Source of the DNA: Flavobacteriaceae bacterium
Lineage (GTDB): Bacteria; Bacteroidota; Bacteroidia; Flavobacteriales; Flavobacteriaceae
Assembly: GCA_024638165.1 (NCBI GenBank)
Contig: JAHEKV010000004.1
Coordinates: 1 to 64,000, forward strand
Reading direction: 5' to 3'
DNA: 64,000 nucleotides
Under the pieces are notes generated by a model. The model had not been told where the DNA came from. It did not search any database and worked only from the letters and a program-made list of their open reading frames with translations. Each line of letters opens with the position of its first letter. Position 1 is the first letter of the stretch. Positions 35,429-44,114 of this stretch are shown in pieces. Position numbers and translations under genes: made by a program.

Positions 35429-36292
35429 TTACAGGTCTCTTTTCTTCAATATAGCTAGACTACTCCATAAATAAATAAGAGTATATCCGACGGCAATTCC
35501 AACTTCTTTTAGTGTAGTTTGGTAGTTGAGTACGACATCTTCACCGAGTTCTTTGGCTACTGATTGAATCGCACTCAAACGTGTAAACGGTTCATGTAAT
35601 AAATTGAAAGAGGCCTGTAACGGAAAGAATCCTTTGATTTGGCTCGCTAGACTAAAGGCATCTGTTTTTTCAGCAAAATTTCCGTATTTGGCTAATAACT
35701 CTCCTCCAATACCCCAAACAATTTGCTCGCCAATGAGGAGTACGATCAAAAACCCTAAAGCGAAAGCAGATCGTTTAATTAAGATTCCTAGGAAAAGACA
35801 TAAACTGAAGAAACCAAACAGTTTTAGAAAATAGAGTACTAGAAAATGTAACTCTGAAAACACAATGCTTAACTCTGTATAATCAGAATAAATCATTCCC
35901 AATATCAATGAAATGAGTGCTACAAATAAGGTCGAAAGTGCAGAAAAGACTGCAACGACAATCACCTTAGAAACCAAAAATTCCTTTTTCGAGAGCCCGT
36001 CGATGAGGTTCTGTTTCAAGGTTCGATTACTGTATTCGTTCGAAATCATCGAAACAATGACCACCGCTAAAAAGAGTTTGAAAAACGCTGCAATAAAGCT
36101 GTTAAAATGCCAGATCAATGGAAAATTAAAGATCCCTTGCTCGGCAAGATGAAATTCAATGGGGCCAATATCGAATTTGATTGCAGCTATCAAGGCAATG
36201 AGGGTTAAAAAAACAAAATAGGCCGATATGAGAATGATACTCGATCTACTGTGCTTAATCTTGTGATATTCAATTAAAAAAAGTCGTTTCAT
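35429..36292 (-). CDS. ABC-2 type transporter permease
   Basis: A 287-residue membrane protein with six hydrophobic segments (for example IILISAYFVFLTLIALIAA near the N terminus and VGYTLIYLWSSLAIL near the end). The segment RTLKQNLIDGLSKKEFLVSKV is typical of ABC-2 permeases of the NatB/BcrB type. Its start overlaps the last base of the ATPase gene, so the two are made together. The substrate is unknown; antibiotic, lipid or ion export are typical of the group. Confidence 0.88.
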   Translation of the reverse strand: MKRLFLIEYHKIKHSRSSIILISAYFVFLTLIALIAAIKFDIGPIEFHLAEQGIFNFPLIWHFNSFIAAFFKLFLAVVIVSMISNEYSNRTLKQNLIDGLSKKEFLVSKVIVVAVFSALSTLFVALISLILGMIYSDYTELSIVFSELHFLVLYFLKLFGFFSLCLFLGILIKRSAFALGFLIVLLIGEQIVWGIGGELLAKYGNFAEKTDAFSLASQIKGFFPLQASFNLLHEPFTRLSAIQSVAKELGEDVVLNYQTTLKEVGIAVGYTLIYLWSSLAILKKRDL

Positions 36293-37182
36293 TAGGCGTG
36301 GGTAATTTCTAAGAATAGTTCTTCAAGTCTTTTTTGGTGACTACTTAAGTGAGTTAAGAAAACCCCTTGTTCAGAGAAGTATTGATTGATACTTTCGGGG
36401 CTATGGTTGGTTTTGATCTTTAAGAGGCCATCTTCCTTACCTAAAATTTCTATATCCGGATGCTTCTCAATATGCTCAGCTAATTGTTCTGTACGATTGG
36501 CACCAATGAGTAAGTAAGCTCCTGACTTCCCCATTTCTTCTACAGAGCCACTGTAAATACTTTTTCCTTTTTGTAGAATAATCACCTGATCACATACTTT
36601 CTCCACCTCGTCGAGTAGATGGGAGGCAAGGAGTATGGTGGTTCCTCTAGAGGCGATTTGTTGAATGAGGACTCTAATTTGATGAATGCCTTGTGGATCT
36701 AAACCATTGGTCGGTTCATCAAGAATTAATATCTCGGGGTCGTTGAGTATGGCTGAAGCGATTGCCAAGCGCTGTTTCATTCCCAAAGAAAAAGTAGAGA
36801 ATAAATCTTCAGAACGATCGGCTAAACCTACTTCCTTTAATACTTTAGGTACTGCAGAATTAGGAATTTCTTTAATGAGACCAACGAGCTCTAGATTCTC
36901 TCTCGCGCTCATATACGGGTAGAAGTTTGGCCGTTCAATAATAGCTCCGACCTTCTTTAATGCTTCTTGTGTGCTTAGTGTACCTTCAAACCATTCAAAG
37001 TTACCAGAACTAGCATTTACAACATTTAGTACAATACCCAATGTGGTTGATTTACCCGATCCATTAGGTCCTAGGATTCCATAAACCGAACCTTTTCTGA
37101 TTTCGAAGCTCAGATTAGTTACCGCCTTAACTCTTCCGTAATTTTTATTGAGCTGATTTCCTTTGAGTAGAATTTTCGACAT
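36292..37182 (-). CDS. ABC transporter ATP-binding protein
   Basis: A 296-residue cytosolic ATPase subunit. Walker A is GILGPNGSGKSTT, the signature is FSLGMKQRLAIA (a variant of LSGGQ common in BcrA/NatA-type ATPases), Walker B is ILILDEPTNGLDPQG and the switch His is in LLASHLLDEVEKV. A C-terminal extension (about 225-296) of the DrrA/NatA type follows. It is the first gene of the two-gene transporter unit. The partner permease shares one base with its stop. Confidence 0.93.
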   Translation of the reverse strand: MSKILLKGNQLNKNYGRVKAVTNLSFEIRKGSVYGILGPNGSGKSTTLGIVLNVVNASSGNFEWFEGTLSTQEALKKVGAIIERPNFYPYMSARENLELVGLIKEIPNSAVPKVLKEVGLADRSEDLFSTFSLGMKQRLAIASAILNDPEILILDEPTNGLDPQGIHQIRVLIQQIASRGTTILLASHLLDEVEKVCDQVIILQKGKSIYSGSVEEMGKSGAYLLIGANRTEQLAEHIEKHPDIEILGKEDGLLKIKTNHSPESINQYFSEQGVFLTHLSSHQKRLEELFLEITHA

Positions 37183-37251
37183 GAATGGTTAGGCTTTAAA
37201 ATAGATCTCCAATTTATGACCGTTTTTTCTGATAATTGTTACATTCGGGTT

Positions 37252-38307
37252 ATGTCTGACGCTCCCCAAATGCTTTTAAAGAAGCCTAGTTATCCAATTT
37301 CACCGATACTTGCGGCCTATTTAAGACGTTATAATCGAAGAGTCAACCTCCCGATCCACTACGATGATTTATTGCGTTTTCAGGGCTCAGTCACGGTTTA
37401 TGACCTTCAAGATGAGGACACTTTGTGGGTTCGTGTGTATTACGAAGAATCTGAGAGCGAAGAAATTAACAATGCTTTAAAACAGATATACTCTACGCTT
37501 CATTCTGATGGTAGCCACCAGATTTTTCAATATTTGAGTATCGATGCCATTGATTATTGCACCTTCGGAAATTCAAAGCCATTTCGAATTAAGGTTCGAA
37601 ACATCTTAAACGATAACTACACCTATTTTTATGTGAAGCGCTCAGATGCTTCTCGGGTTTACGGTCTTGAGATCGAACATATACTTTCTCCTTACAATCT
37701 ACATTTCTTGGTTTCTCGAGATACGCTGATTGAAGAGCATATTGCAGGAATACCTGGAGATGTTTTTCTAAAGCAATACTTACCACAGTGTAGCGATCGT
37801 CAGAAGGCACAATTAGCTAAGGAGTTTGTGAAGTTTAATGAACGATGTATGATTCGATTATTAGGTGATATGCGCTCGTATAATTATGTGGTGATTCCTG
37901 TGCACGATTTTGATAGTGTGATTCATAAAATTCGGGCAATTGATTTCGATCAGCAAAATTTTGAGGGAGACCTTAAAGTCTATCGTCCTCAATTTTTCCC
38001 TGAGAATCAAAAAATGATTGATCTGATCAAAACGTATTTGAAAAAGGACTCTGTAGATCAATACAAACGTGAAGAACGATCTCTAATTGCCAAGCGTGCC
38101 TTAGGTTCAGAAGAGCAAATCAAAAGATTGCTCAGTGCTGCAATGACAGATACACTATCTACCGACGCTCACCTAAATACCTTAAAGAGTCAGATTTTTG
38201 AATTAACTAAAGACTCTGCCTTTAGTAAAGCCAATAGTATGGGAGCAATTCTAAGTGCAGCTCTAGACTTTGTGACCCGAAATTATAGAGATCTTAAAAC
38301 GCTCTAA
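37252..38307 (+). CDS. Conserved Bacteroidota protein of unknown function with kinase-like motifs
   Basis: A 351-residue protein, start chosen at ATG 37252 (MSDAPQML) since the ATG 36 bases upstream adds residues that look like promoter DNA. I recall uncharacterised relatives in flavobacteria. No signal peptide or membrane segment. Motifs read like a distant protein-kinase/APH fold: FYVKR (Lys129, possible ATP-contacting Lys), IEEHIAGIPGD (Glu161/162), the loop LLGDMRSYNYVV with Asp206 and Asn211 five apart, as in HxDxxxxN catalytic loops, and RAIDFDQQ with Asp231, in the DFG position. This is inference from motif order, not from a match. The gene converges with ndpA with a 4-base overlap. 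Alternative reading: a non-kinase family in which these acidic residues play other roles. Confidence 0.82.
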   Translation: MSDAPQMLLKKPSYPISPILAAYLRRYNRRVNLPIHYDDLLRFQGSVTVYDLQDEDTLWVRVYYEESESEEINNALKQIYSTLHSDGSHQIFQYLSIDAIDYCTFGNSKPFRIKVRNILNDNYTYFYVKRSDASRVYGLEIEHILSPYNLHFLVSRDTLIEEHIAGIPGDVFLKQYLPQCSDRQKAQLAKEFVKFNERCMIRLLGDMRSYNYVVIPVHDFDSVIHKIRAIDFDQQNFEGDLKVYRPQFFPENQKMIDLIKTYLKKDSVDQYKREERSLIAKRALGSEEQIKRLLSAAMTDTLSTDAHLNTLKSQIFELTKDSAFSKANSMGAILSAALDFVTRNYRDLKTL

Positions 38308-39362
38308 CTTTTAGTTTCACGGTTGAAATAAAGAAGATAGTAATACATCTGACGCTCTTCGTCCCATCCCTTTTCTACAAATTTCTCAGCCGATTCAGGA
38401 TTGATAAAATCTAGTTTAATATGAATGTTGGTGTCTAGATGAATTTCGTTCTTGAATTTCTTGCGAATATCGCTGACCGCTTTGTTAGCAATCGGAAACT
38501 CAGAAACGTCTTCGATACTGTATTTAGGCCCCTTATTGACTTTGTAGTTTTTAAACTCGGGAATAAGCTCTGGGTTTTCTAACACGTCGTTTAAGAAATG
38601 AGACTCCTCAAACTGATCTCTTGAAGCAAAGTGGTTAACTGCACGATTCAAGAAGAGTACTTCTTGTTGTTTATCTTCAGTAGGTAAAATCACCTCTTTG
38701 GCAAAGTCTTTACAGAATTTGAGGTAATTTTTGGTTTGAAAGTTCTCGTCTTTAAGTGCACTTATGGATAGAAAATCTTCGGGCCAGTACTTCGCATCGT
38801 ATCGATTTCGATCGACCGATAAAACTTTGTAACCATTTTCTTCTCCAGTATTGAAAATCAAACAGCCTTTGTCTAGTTTCTGAACTGAAATTCCTTTGCG
38901 GACCGAAATGTTTAGATTCTCTTGGTCCCAATCGAATTCAAAAAAGTCTTGCTTAACCTCACTTTTAAATATACCTATAGCACTAACTTTTTCTTTATCG
39001 ATGAGCACATCTTCAAAGACAGCTACATAAAGTTCGCCGCTGTTAATGTGAGGGTGATTCGATTGACCGTATAAATGAGTAGCTATAGCAACGCTTTGTT
39101 CTTGCAGTGTTTCTGGGCTATTAAAAATACTTTTCGCTGCATTGTAAATAGGGTTGAATTCTAAATCTGCTTCGTGGGTGAAGTGGAAATAGTTTTCTTC
39201 TCTTTGGGTAAAAGGAGTAAAGAAATAGCTTTTAAGTAAACCTGAAATCTCGTCATCTAATCGAATTGGACTTGCAGATAGTTGAAGCGGTTCATTTCTG
39301 TTTTTATTACCGACCCTGTGTAAGACAAGGCCTTGAAACTGGGCGTTGTATAAATTGAACAT
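38304..39362 (-). CDS. ndpA: Nucleoid-associated protein, NdpA/YejK (NA37) family
   Basis: A 352-residue DNA-binding nucleoid protein. It shows the family's N-terminal part (residues 1-60, with VLHRVGNK), the middle GELYVAVFEDVLIDKE and IGIFKSE segment near 120-145, the GCLIFNTGEENGYKVLSVDR stretch and the C-terminal NIHIKLDFIN segment. Family members bind double-stranded DNA broadly. It is the last gene of a - strand run cca-ctaA-(pRiA4b-like)-ndpA with gaps of 2-8 bases or overlaps, and converges with the kinase-like unknown gene. Confidence 0.85.
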   Translation of the reverse strand: MFNLYNAQFQGLVLHRVGNKNRNEPLQLSASPIRLDDEISGLLKSYFFTPFTQREENYFHFTHEADLEFNPIYNAAKSIFNSPETLQEQSVAIATHLYGQSNHPHINSGELYVAVFEDVLIDKEKVSAIGIFKSEVKQDFFEFDWDQENLNISVRKGISVQKLDKGCLIFNTGEENGYKVLSVDRNRYDAKYWPEDFLSISALKDENFQTKNYLKFCKDFAKEVILPTEDKQQEVLFLNRAVNHFASRDQFEESHFLNDVLENPELIPEFKNYKVNKGPKYSIEDVSEFPIANKAVSDIRKKFKNEIHLDTNIHIKLDFINPESAEKFVEKGWDEERQMYYYLLYFNRETKS

Positions 39363-39364
39363 AA

Positions 39365-39892
39365 TTAATGGTAGTCGTCGTAATCTGTGTCTGAATAATC
39401 AGAGAAATCATCAAATTCATCACCGAATTCATCATCATCCCCGTAAAAGTCATCTTCTGAAGATCCTTTTTCACTTTTAAATTGTTTTTCAGGAGCCTCT
39501 GCGGGTAGTTCTCCGAAACTAAATAGTAGCTGAGGTAAATCTATGGATGATTCATCGTTTTCTACTGCAGCTAGCTCTACAAAAAAGGTCCACATTTGCA
39601 GCAAATCATAGATGTAGATTAGTTTCGGGTGATCTGTAGTGAGTATGCTACTGATAGGAGTATCTCTCATTAAAACCGTGTCATCTTCAAATCCTAAATC
39701 GACGATCGGATATTCTTGGCCTTGATTCCACTCCTGATCGCAACCGTAAAAGGTTGCCATTTCAATTCCGTCAAATCCGAATGCTTGACTCAACGAATTA
39801 TGCAAATCTTCAAGGGTGCTTTCACTAGATATGGCAATATCTCTGAACACATCAGTTTGATCATCAAGAATAGCACGAATTTTATAGATCAT
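39365..39892 (-). CDS. pRiA4b ORF-3-like (IS1096 TnpR passenger family) protein with an acidic tail
   Basis: A 175-residue cytosolic protein. Residues 1-125 match the pRiA4b ORF-3-like fold: IYKIRAILDD, IAISSESTLEDLHNSL, then PKLIYIYDLLQMWTFFVEL. The last 40 residues are almost all Asp, Glu, Ser, Tyr and Phe (for example DDEFGDEFDDFSDYSDTDYD), a disordered, strongly acidic tail. Despite the name, nothing here suggests a transposon: neighbours are housekeeping genes. The gene lies 8 bases after ctaA and 2 bases before ndpA. The tail may bind a basic partner; this is speculation. Confidence 0.82.
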   Translation of the reverse strand: MIYKIRAILDDQTDVFRDIAISSESTLEDLHNSLSQAFGFDGIEMATFYGCDQEWNQGQEYPIVDLGFEDDTVLMRDTPISSILTTDHPKLIYIYDLLQMWTFFVELAAVENDESSIDLPQLLFSFGELPAEAPEKQFKSEKGSSEDDFYGDDDEFGDEFDDFSDYSDTDYDDYH

Positions 39893-39900
39893 AGCAGCTT

Positions 39901-40926
39901 TTAATTTACAGTTTCGTTAGCACTTCTGTAAGAACGGAGCCAAATATAGATCTGAAATCCGAATAATATAGAAGCAATTACTAGGTGAATAGGTTGAGTT
40001 GAAAAAGGGAAGTCAAAATAATACATGATTACCCCACTAAGAACAGAAATTCCGATTAGTGCAAGAATGATTTGCTGAGTTTTCAATAAGCTCGAGTGGT
40101 TCTTTCGAATGCGATTATAAATCCATAAATGAAACAGAATCACTACTATAGAAAACGAACGATGTATATAAAATAAGAAGGTTTCTGCTCCCTGTAGACT
40201 AAAGAAATTACTTCCTATTTGTTCTTTTGAAGAATCCACATATTGACGAACCTGTGTTCCCATAAGAATTTGTATCAGTGTTAAAACGAAACCGGCGAAT
40301 AGGTACTTCCCTAAAAGGGAGGACTGACCAAATAGTTTACGTTCAACTGTTTTTTCATAATAGATGAAAAGTATAGCGACCAGCACTAGTGCCATAAACA
40401 TATGTAGGCTGATTCGAAAAGGATTGAGTACCGAGTAAACTACTGTAGCCCCAAGCCAAGCTTGAAATAATATTCCAACCAGCAGTATCGCACTAAGCCA
40501 TCTTAGATCGGTTCGTTTAGGTCGGGTGAGCCAGCTGCTTAAGAATAGTAGCAGTGTGCTTAATCCAGCTAAGGCTCCGAGGAGTCGATTAATATACTCG
40601 ATCCAAGTGTGCCATGGATTAAAAGTAGCGTAATCATGTTTTTCATAATTCTCCCAATTAGATCCTTCATAGACTTCGGCTGATTTAAAATCCTTAAGAG
40701 CTACTTCTAAATGATTTTCTCTGATAATTACTTGTCCTCTTTCATAGGTAGTATTCGCTTGCCATAGGAGTTCTGCTTCGTCAGTAGGGGGTATAAGGTG
40801 TCCAAAACACTTAGGCCAATCAGGACATCCCATCCCGCTTCCAGTCATCCTGACAATGGCTCCAGCGGCGATTACCAAATAAATGATCAATAAGGTGGCG
40901 ATGGCAAGTTTTCGATTTCGATTCAC
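39901..40926 (-). CDS. ctaA: Heme A synthase (COX15/CtaA family)
   Basis: Converts heme O to heme A for cytochrome c oxidase, in the inner membrane. It has 341 residues and eight hydrophobic segments. The N-terminal motif TGSGMGCPDWPKCFG holds paired Cys. Heme-ligand histidines are in HTWIEYINRLLG, SLHMFMAL, FYIHRSFSIVVILFH and PIHLVIASILFG. The enzyme implies an aa3-type oxidase. It overlaps cca by four bases. ctaB, the partner heme O synthase, is not in this window. Confidence 0.95.
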   Translation of the reverse strand: MNRNRKLAIATLLIIYLVIAAGAIVRMTGSGMGCPDWPKCFGHLIPPTDEAELLWQANTTYERGQVIIRENHLEVALKDFKSAEVYEGSNWENYEKHDYATFNPWHTWIEYINRLLGALAGLSTLLLFLSSWLTRPKRTDLRWLSAILLVGILFQAWLGATVVYSVLNPFRISLHMFMALVLVAILFIYYEKTVERKLFGQSSLLGKYLFAGFVLTLIQILMGTQVRQYVDSSKEQIGSNFFSLQGAETFLFYIHRSFSIVVILFHLWIYNRIRKNHSSLLKTQQIILALIGISVLSGVIMYYFDFPFSTQPIHLVIASILFGFQIYIWLRSYRSANETVN

Positions 40927-42359
40927 TGCTTCACAGGTTTTAATCCAAGTTGCTCTGCTTTTTTAAGCATCAGTTCGAACGCGGCTTCAAACTCATTGGG
41001 TATTTCACCCTCTAGAATGGCCTCTTTTAAGGTCTCTTTTAACAAACCAATTTCTCGACTAGGCCCGATGTCAAACGTTTTCATAATTAGTTCACCGCTA
41101 ACAGGAGGTTGAAAATTTCGAATACGATCTCGCTCCTCGACTTCTTTTATTTTTTCTTTTACGATTTCGAAATTCCTCTTGTATCTGTCTTGCTTACGAG
41201 GATTTTTGGTGGTGATGTCTGAAACACACAAAGTCATTAGGCCTTCTAGGTCTTCGCCGGCGTCAAAGATCAATCTTCTGACCGCTGAATCAGTGACGTA
41301 GTCTTCAGAGATAACGATAGGTCTTGAACTCATGAGAACGAGTTTTTGAACTCTTTTCATAGGATCACCTAGAGTCATTTTCAGCCTTTTAAATAGGCGG
41401 TACACCATTTTGGAGCCTACGAATTCGTGTCCGTGAAAGGTCCATCCGATTTTTTTGTCAAATCGTTTGGTTGGAGCCTTTCCGATGTCATGTAATAAGG
41501 CTGCCCAACGAAGCCATAAATTCGAACTTAATTGAGCCATGTTATCCACCACTTCAAGGGTGTGCCAAAAATTATCTTTGTGCTTTTTTCCTTCGATTTC
41601 TTCGATTCCCTCGAGAGCCGTAAGCTCTGGGATTAACCGTTTTAATAATCCTGTTTCTTTGAGTAAGCCAAAGCCGATGGAAGGTCGATCGCTGAGAAGA
41701 ATTTTATTGAGTTCTACTACAATACGCTCTTTGGTGATGATATCAATACGCTCACACTGTCTTTTAATCGATTCGAGTGTAGGAGAATCAATTTCGAAAT
41801 TGAGTTGAGAAGCAAATCGAATTGCTCGCATCATTCGAAGAGGATCATCGCTAAAGGTAATATCAGGATCAAGAGGTGTTCTGATGCACTTCGTATTTAA
41901 ATCTGACACCCCTTTAAAAGGGTCAACCAATTCCCCAAATCGTTCCTTGTTGAGACAAATCGCCATTGCATTAATGGTAAAATCTCTACGATTTTGGTCA
42001 TCCTCAAGGCTTCCGTCTTCTACGATTGGATTTCTAGAGTTACGCTGATAGCTTTCTTTACGAGCACCCACAAACTCTAGATCAAGCCCATCGTATTTAA
42101 TCATAGCAGTGCCATAGGTCTTGAAGGTGGAGACTTTTGGTTCACCTTTTAAATTTTTCGCAACTTCTTTGGCTAGTTGGATGCCGCTACCGACGGTGAC
42201 AAAATCGATATCAGCGGGCAAAGACCTTTTTAGTAGAAAATCACGAACAAATCCCCCTACCACATAGCATTCGACACCGAGGTGATCGGCAACTTCTCCT
42301 ACCTCTTTAAAAATAGGATGCGATATTGCTTCACGAATATGTGAGAGTTTTTGATTCAA
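40923..42359 (-). CDS. cca: CCA tRNA nucleotidyltransferase with HD domain
   Basis: Adds the 3' CCA to tRNAs; needed here since the tRNA-Arg gene does not encode it. It has 478 residues. The polymerase-beta head has VGGFVRDFLLKRSLPADIDF (about 35-54), with metal Asp in D-I-D, then RRDFTINAMA, which holds the second part of the site, and the RNA-binding segment FDDPLRMMRAIRFA-like FSDDPLRMMRAIRFA. The HD domain (from about 280) has RWAALLHDIGKAP and could be a phosphatase/phosphodiesterase module. It heads the cca-ctaA-pRiA4b-ndpA run. Confidence 0.95.
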   Translation of the reverse strand: MNQKLSHIREAISHPIFKEVGEVADHLGVECYVVGGFVRDFLLKRSLPADIDFVTVGSGIQLAKEVAKNLKGEPKVSTFKTYGTAMIKYDGLDLEFVGARKESYQRNSRNPIVEDGSLEDDQNRRDFTINAMAICLNKERFGELVDPFKGVSDLNTKCIRTPLDPDITFSDDPLRMMRAIRFASQLNFEIDSPTLESIKRQCERIDIITKERIVVELNKILLSDRPSIGFGLLKETGLLKRLIPELTALEGIEEIEGKKHKDNFWHTLEVVDNMAQLSSNLWLRWAALLHDIGKAPTKRFDKKIGWTFHGHEFVGSKMVYRLFKRLKMTLGDPMKRVQKLVLMSSRPIVISEDYVTDSAVRRLIFDAGEDLEGLMTLCVSDITTKNPRKQDRYKRNFEIVKEKIKEVEERDRIRNFQPPVSGELIMKTFDIGPSREIGLLKETLKEAILEGEIPNEFEAAFELMLKKAEQLGLKPVKQ

Positions 42360-42381
42360 ATCAGCTTTTTATGTGATTCTA

Positions 42382-42389
42382 CAAATCTA
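42382..42389 (-). promoter_or_regulatory. -7 promoter element of cca
   Basis: Reads TAGATTTG on the minus strand, a full match to TAnnTTTG, 22 bases before the cca ATG. A TTG (minus, 42406-42408) at a 16-base spacer could be the -33 element. It would drive the cca-ctaA-pRiA4b-ndpA run. Confidence 0.5.
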
Positions 42390-42435
42390 ATTTTGCTTGC
42401 TTCTACAACAGATTAAAGCCATGCAAAGGTACCAC

Positions 42436-43251
42436 TTAAATTTTCAGATGAAAGTGTTTGCAGAGGTCAATCCATTGGGATCGGTTACGATCTTCCTTGA
42501 TGTTTTCTTTGCCTAAAGAAACCGTCTGACTGCCGATAATCGGTAAGGCTGGTTTGGGCAAAACCTCAGGCATGACGACCCCAAAATTTCTTATTAATCC
42601 CATAGCTTTAAACCATAAATCGTCTGCTTTAGGACACAACCTTTCGATCAGTTCAATATTTGAAAGCTCTGGCGTGTTGAAATTTGGTGGGTAGAGGACC
42701 CCTGCACCGCCGATCGGAAGGGTAGCTGCAGTGGATCGCTTATTTCGATAGGAGGTGGGCCAATCCCTATAAGGAAGCCAATCACCGTTCTTCGAACGAC
42801 TGATGATGCGTGTTTGAAGTGCGACCACCTGATCGGGAAATTGTAAATGTGTTTGGTATAAGATATTTAACCAATTCTTTTGGTAAAGAACATCGTCGTC
42901 AAAGGTTACCACCGGCATTGAGGAATGAGCAGACAAAGCGCCCAGTAGTTTGAAATGTGATCGATCGCTATCCACAAATACGATCTCAAGCCCTGCATTT
43001 TCCAATTCTTTGATTGAATTTGGAAGACTTTCCCGATGCTTTTGATGTAAAACTAAAACGGTATGCTGAGGAACTATTTCATCGTTCCAAATAGATCGGA
43101 TAGCCAGGTGCACTAGGTGTAGTCTCGGTTTAAAAGACTTAACCGATGCAACTACGGGAATTCTCTTTTTACCTTCTAACATGCCGTTAGCAGGCTTTTT
43201 ACCGAGTCTCCAACTCTGTAGCGATGAAGGAATATATTCTTTAAGTTTCAT
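42436..43251 (-). CDS. Glycosyltransferase-like protein
   Basis: A 271-residue cytosolic protein without signal peptide. IPVVASVKSFKPRLHLVHLA begins a Rossmann-like nucleotide-sugar fold, and TFDDDVLY (Asp118-120) is the DXD-type metal motif. GGAGVLYPP and KADDLWFKAM are compatible with acceptor and catalytic residues of GT-A enzymes. It is not close to any named family I recognise. It is divergent from a GT2 gene, with 44 bases between, so the two may act together on a surface polysaccharide. Substrate unknown. Confidence 0.75.
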   Translation of the reverse strand: MKLKEYIPSSLQSWRLGKKPANGMLEGKKRIPVVASVKSFKPRLHLVHLAIRSIWNDEIVPQHTVLVLHQKHRESLPNSIKELENAGLEIVFVDSDRSHFKLLGALSAHSSMPVVTFDDDVLYQKNWLNILYQTHLQFPDQVVALQTRIISRSKNGDWLPYRDWPTSYRNKRSTAATLPIGGAGVLYPPNFNTPELSNIELIERLCPKADDLWFKAMGLIRNFGVVMPEVLPKPALPIIGSQTVSLGKENIKEDRNRSQWIDLCKHFHLKI

Positions 43252-43281
43252 AGATAGGGTTTAGCAAAGTAAAGACTTTCC

Positions 43282-43289
43282 TATTTTTA
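43282..43289 (+). promoter_or_regulatory. Probable -7 promoter element of the GT2 gene
   Basis: TATTTTTA, one mismatch to TAnnTTTG at the last base, six bases before the ATG at 43296. Confidence 0.35.
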
Positions 43290-43295
43290 CATCCG

Positions 43296-44114
43296 ATGAA
43301 TCCATTAGAAATTTCTGTAATTGTCAGCACTTATAATGCCGAGGAGTGGCTTGAAAAGGTACTTTGGGGCTTCGAGATTCAAACGTATCGAAACTTTGAA
43401 CTCATTATTGCCGATGATGGTTCTGGCCCAAAGACCAAGTCCCTAATTGATGAATTGTCACAAAAACTAAGCTATCCCATTATTCATATCTGGCAAGAAG
43501 ACGAAGGGTTTCAGAAGTCTCGAATATTAAATAAGGCTTTGAAGGCCTGTCGCGGTAATTATGTAGTGATGACTGATGGAGACTGTATTCCTCGAGCAGA
43601 CTTCCTTCAAGTACACTACGATCGAAGAAAACCAGGTCATTTTTTATCTGGCGGATATTTTATGTTGCCCATGACCACCTCTAAAGCAATACAAATTGCT
43701 GACATAACCAGTTCAATTTGCTTTAATCCCGCTTGGTTAAAAGAAAAAGGTGTTCCCTCATCTCGAAAAAATTTAAAATTAACGGCTACCGGAAAATGGG
43801 CCGACTTTTTAAATTGGATTACTCCAACTAAGGCTACCTGGAATGGACACAATGCTTCGGGTTGGCTTTCAGATTTATTAGAAGCCAATGGTTTTGATGA
43901 ACGTATGCAATACGGTGGCCAAGACCGAGAGCTTGGAGAACGACTAATGAATAAAGGAATTAAGGGTATACAGATTCGCTACAGTGCTATTTGTATACAC
44001 TTAGATCACAAAAGAGGTTATAAGACCCCAGAGTCTCTTCGCAAGAATCGAGCGATCAGAGATGAGACGATTCGTTCGAAATCGACTTTTACCCCTTTTG
44101 GGATTCGCTCCTAA
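43296..44114 (+). CDS. Glycosyltransferase family 2
   Basis: A 272-residue GT-A fold enzyme. The N terminus SVIVSTYNAEEWLEKVL and IADDGSGPKTK are typical GT2, with the DXD-like VMTDGDCIP motif (metal site), and the C-terminal GHNASG and GGQDRELGERL with the catalytic acid residue, as in the Glyco_transf_7C group. It lies divergent from another glycosyltransferase gene. The pair suggests a role in cell-surface sugar assembly, but acceptor and sugar are unknown. Its stop abuts the dapD stop with no space, as the two genes converge. Confidence 0.87.
   Translation: MNPLEISVIVSTYNAEEWLEKVLWGFEIQTYRNFELIIADDGSGPKTKSLIDELSQKLSYPIIHIWQEDEGFQKSRILNKALKACRGNYVVMTDGDCIPRADFLQVHYDRRKPGHFLSGGYFMLPMTTSKAIQIADITSSICFNPAWLKEKGVPSSRKNLKLTATGKWADFLNWITPTKATWNGHNASGWLSDLLEANGFDERMQYGGQDRELGERLMNKGIKGIQIRYSAICIHLDHKRGYKTPESLRKNRAIRDETIRSKSTFTPFGIRS

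Noticed and set aside
39365-39892. A possible mobile element, because the protein family is named after IS1096 TnpR passenger
   Set aside because: No terminal inverted repeats, target duplications or transposase nearby; the neighbours are ctaA and ndpA, so it is a resident gene.
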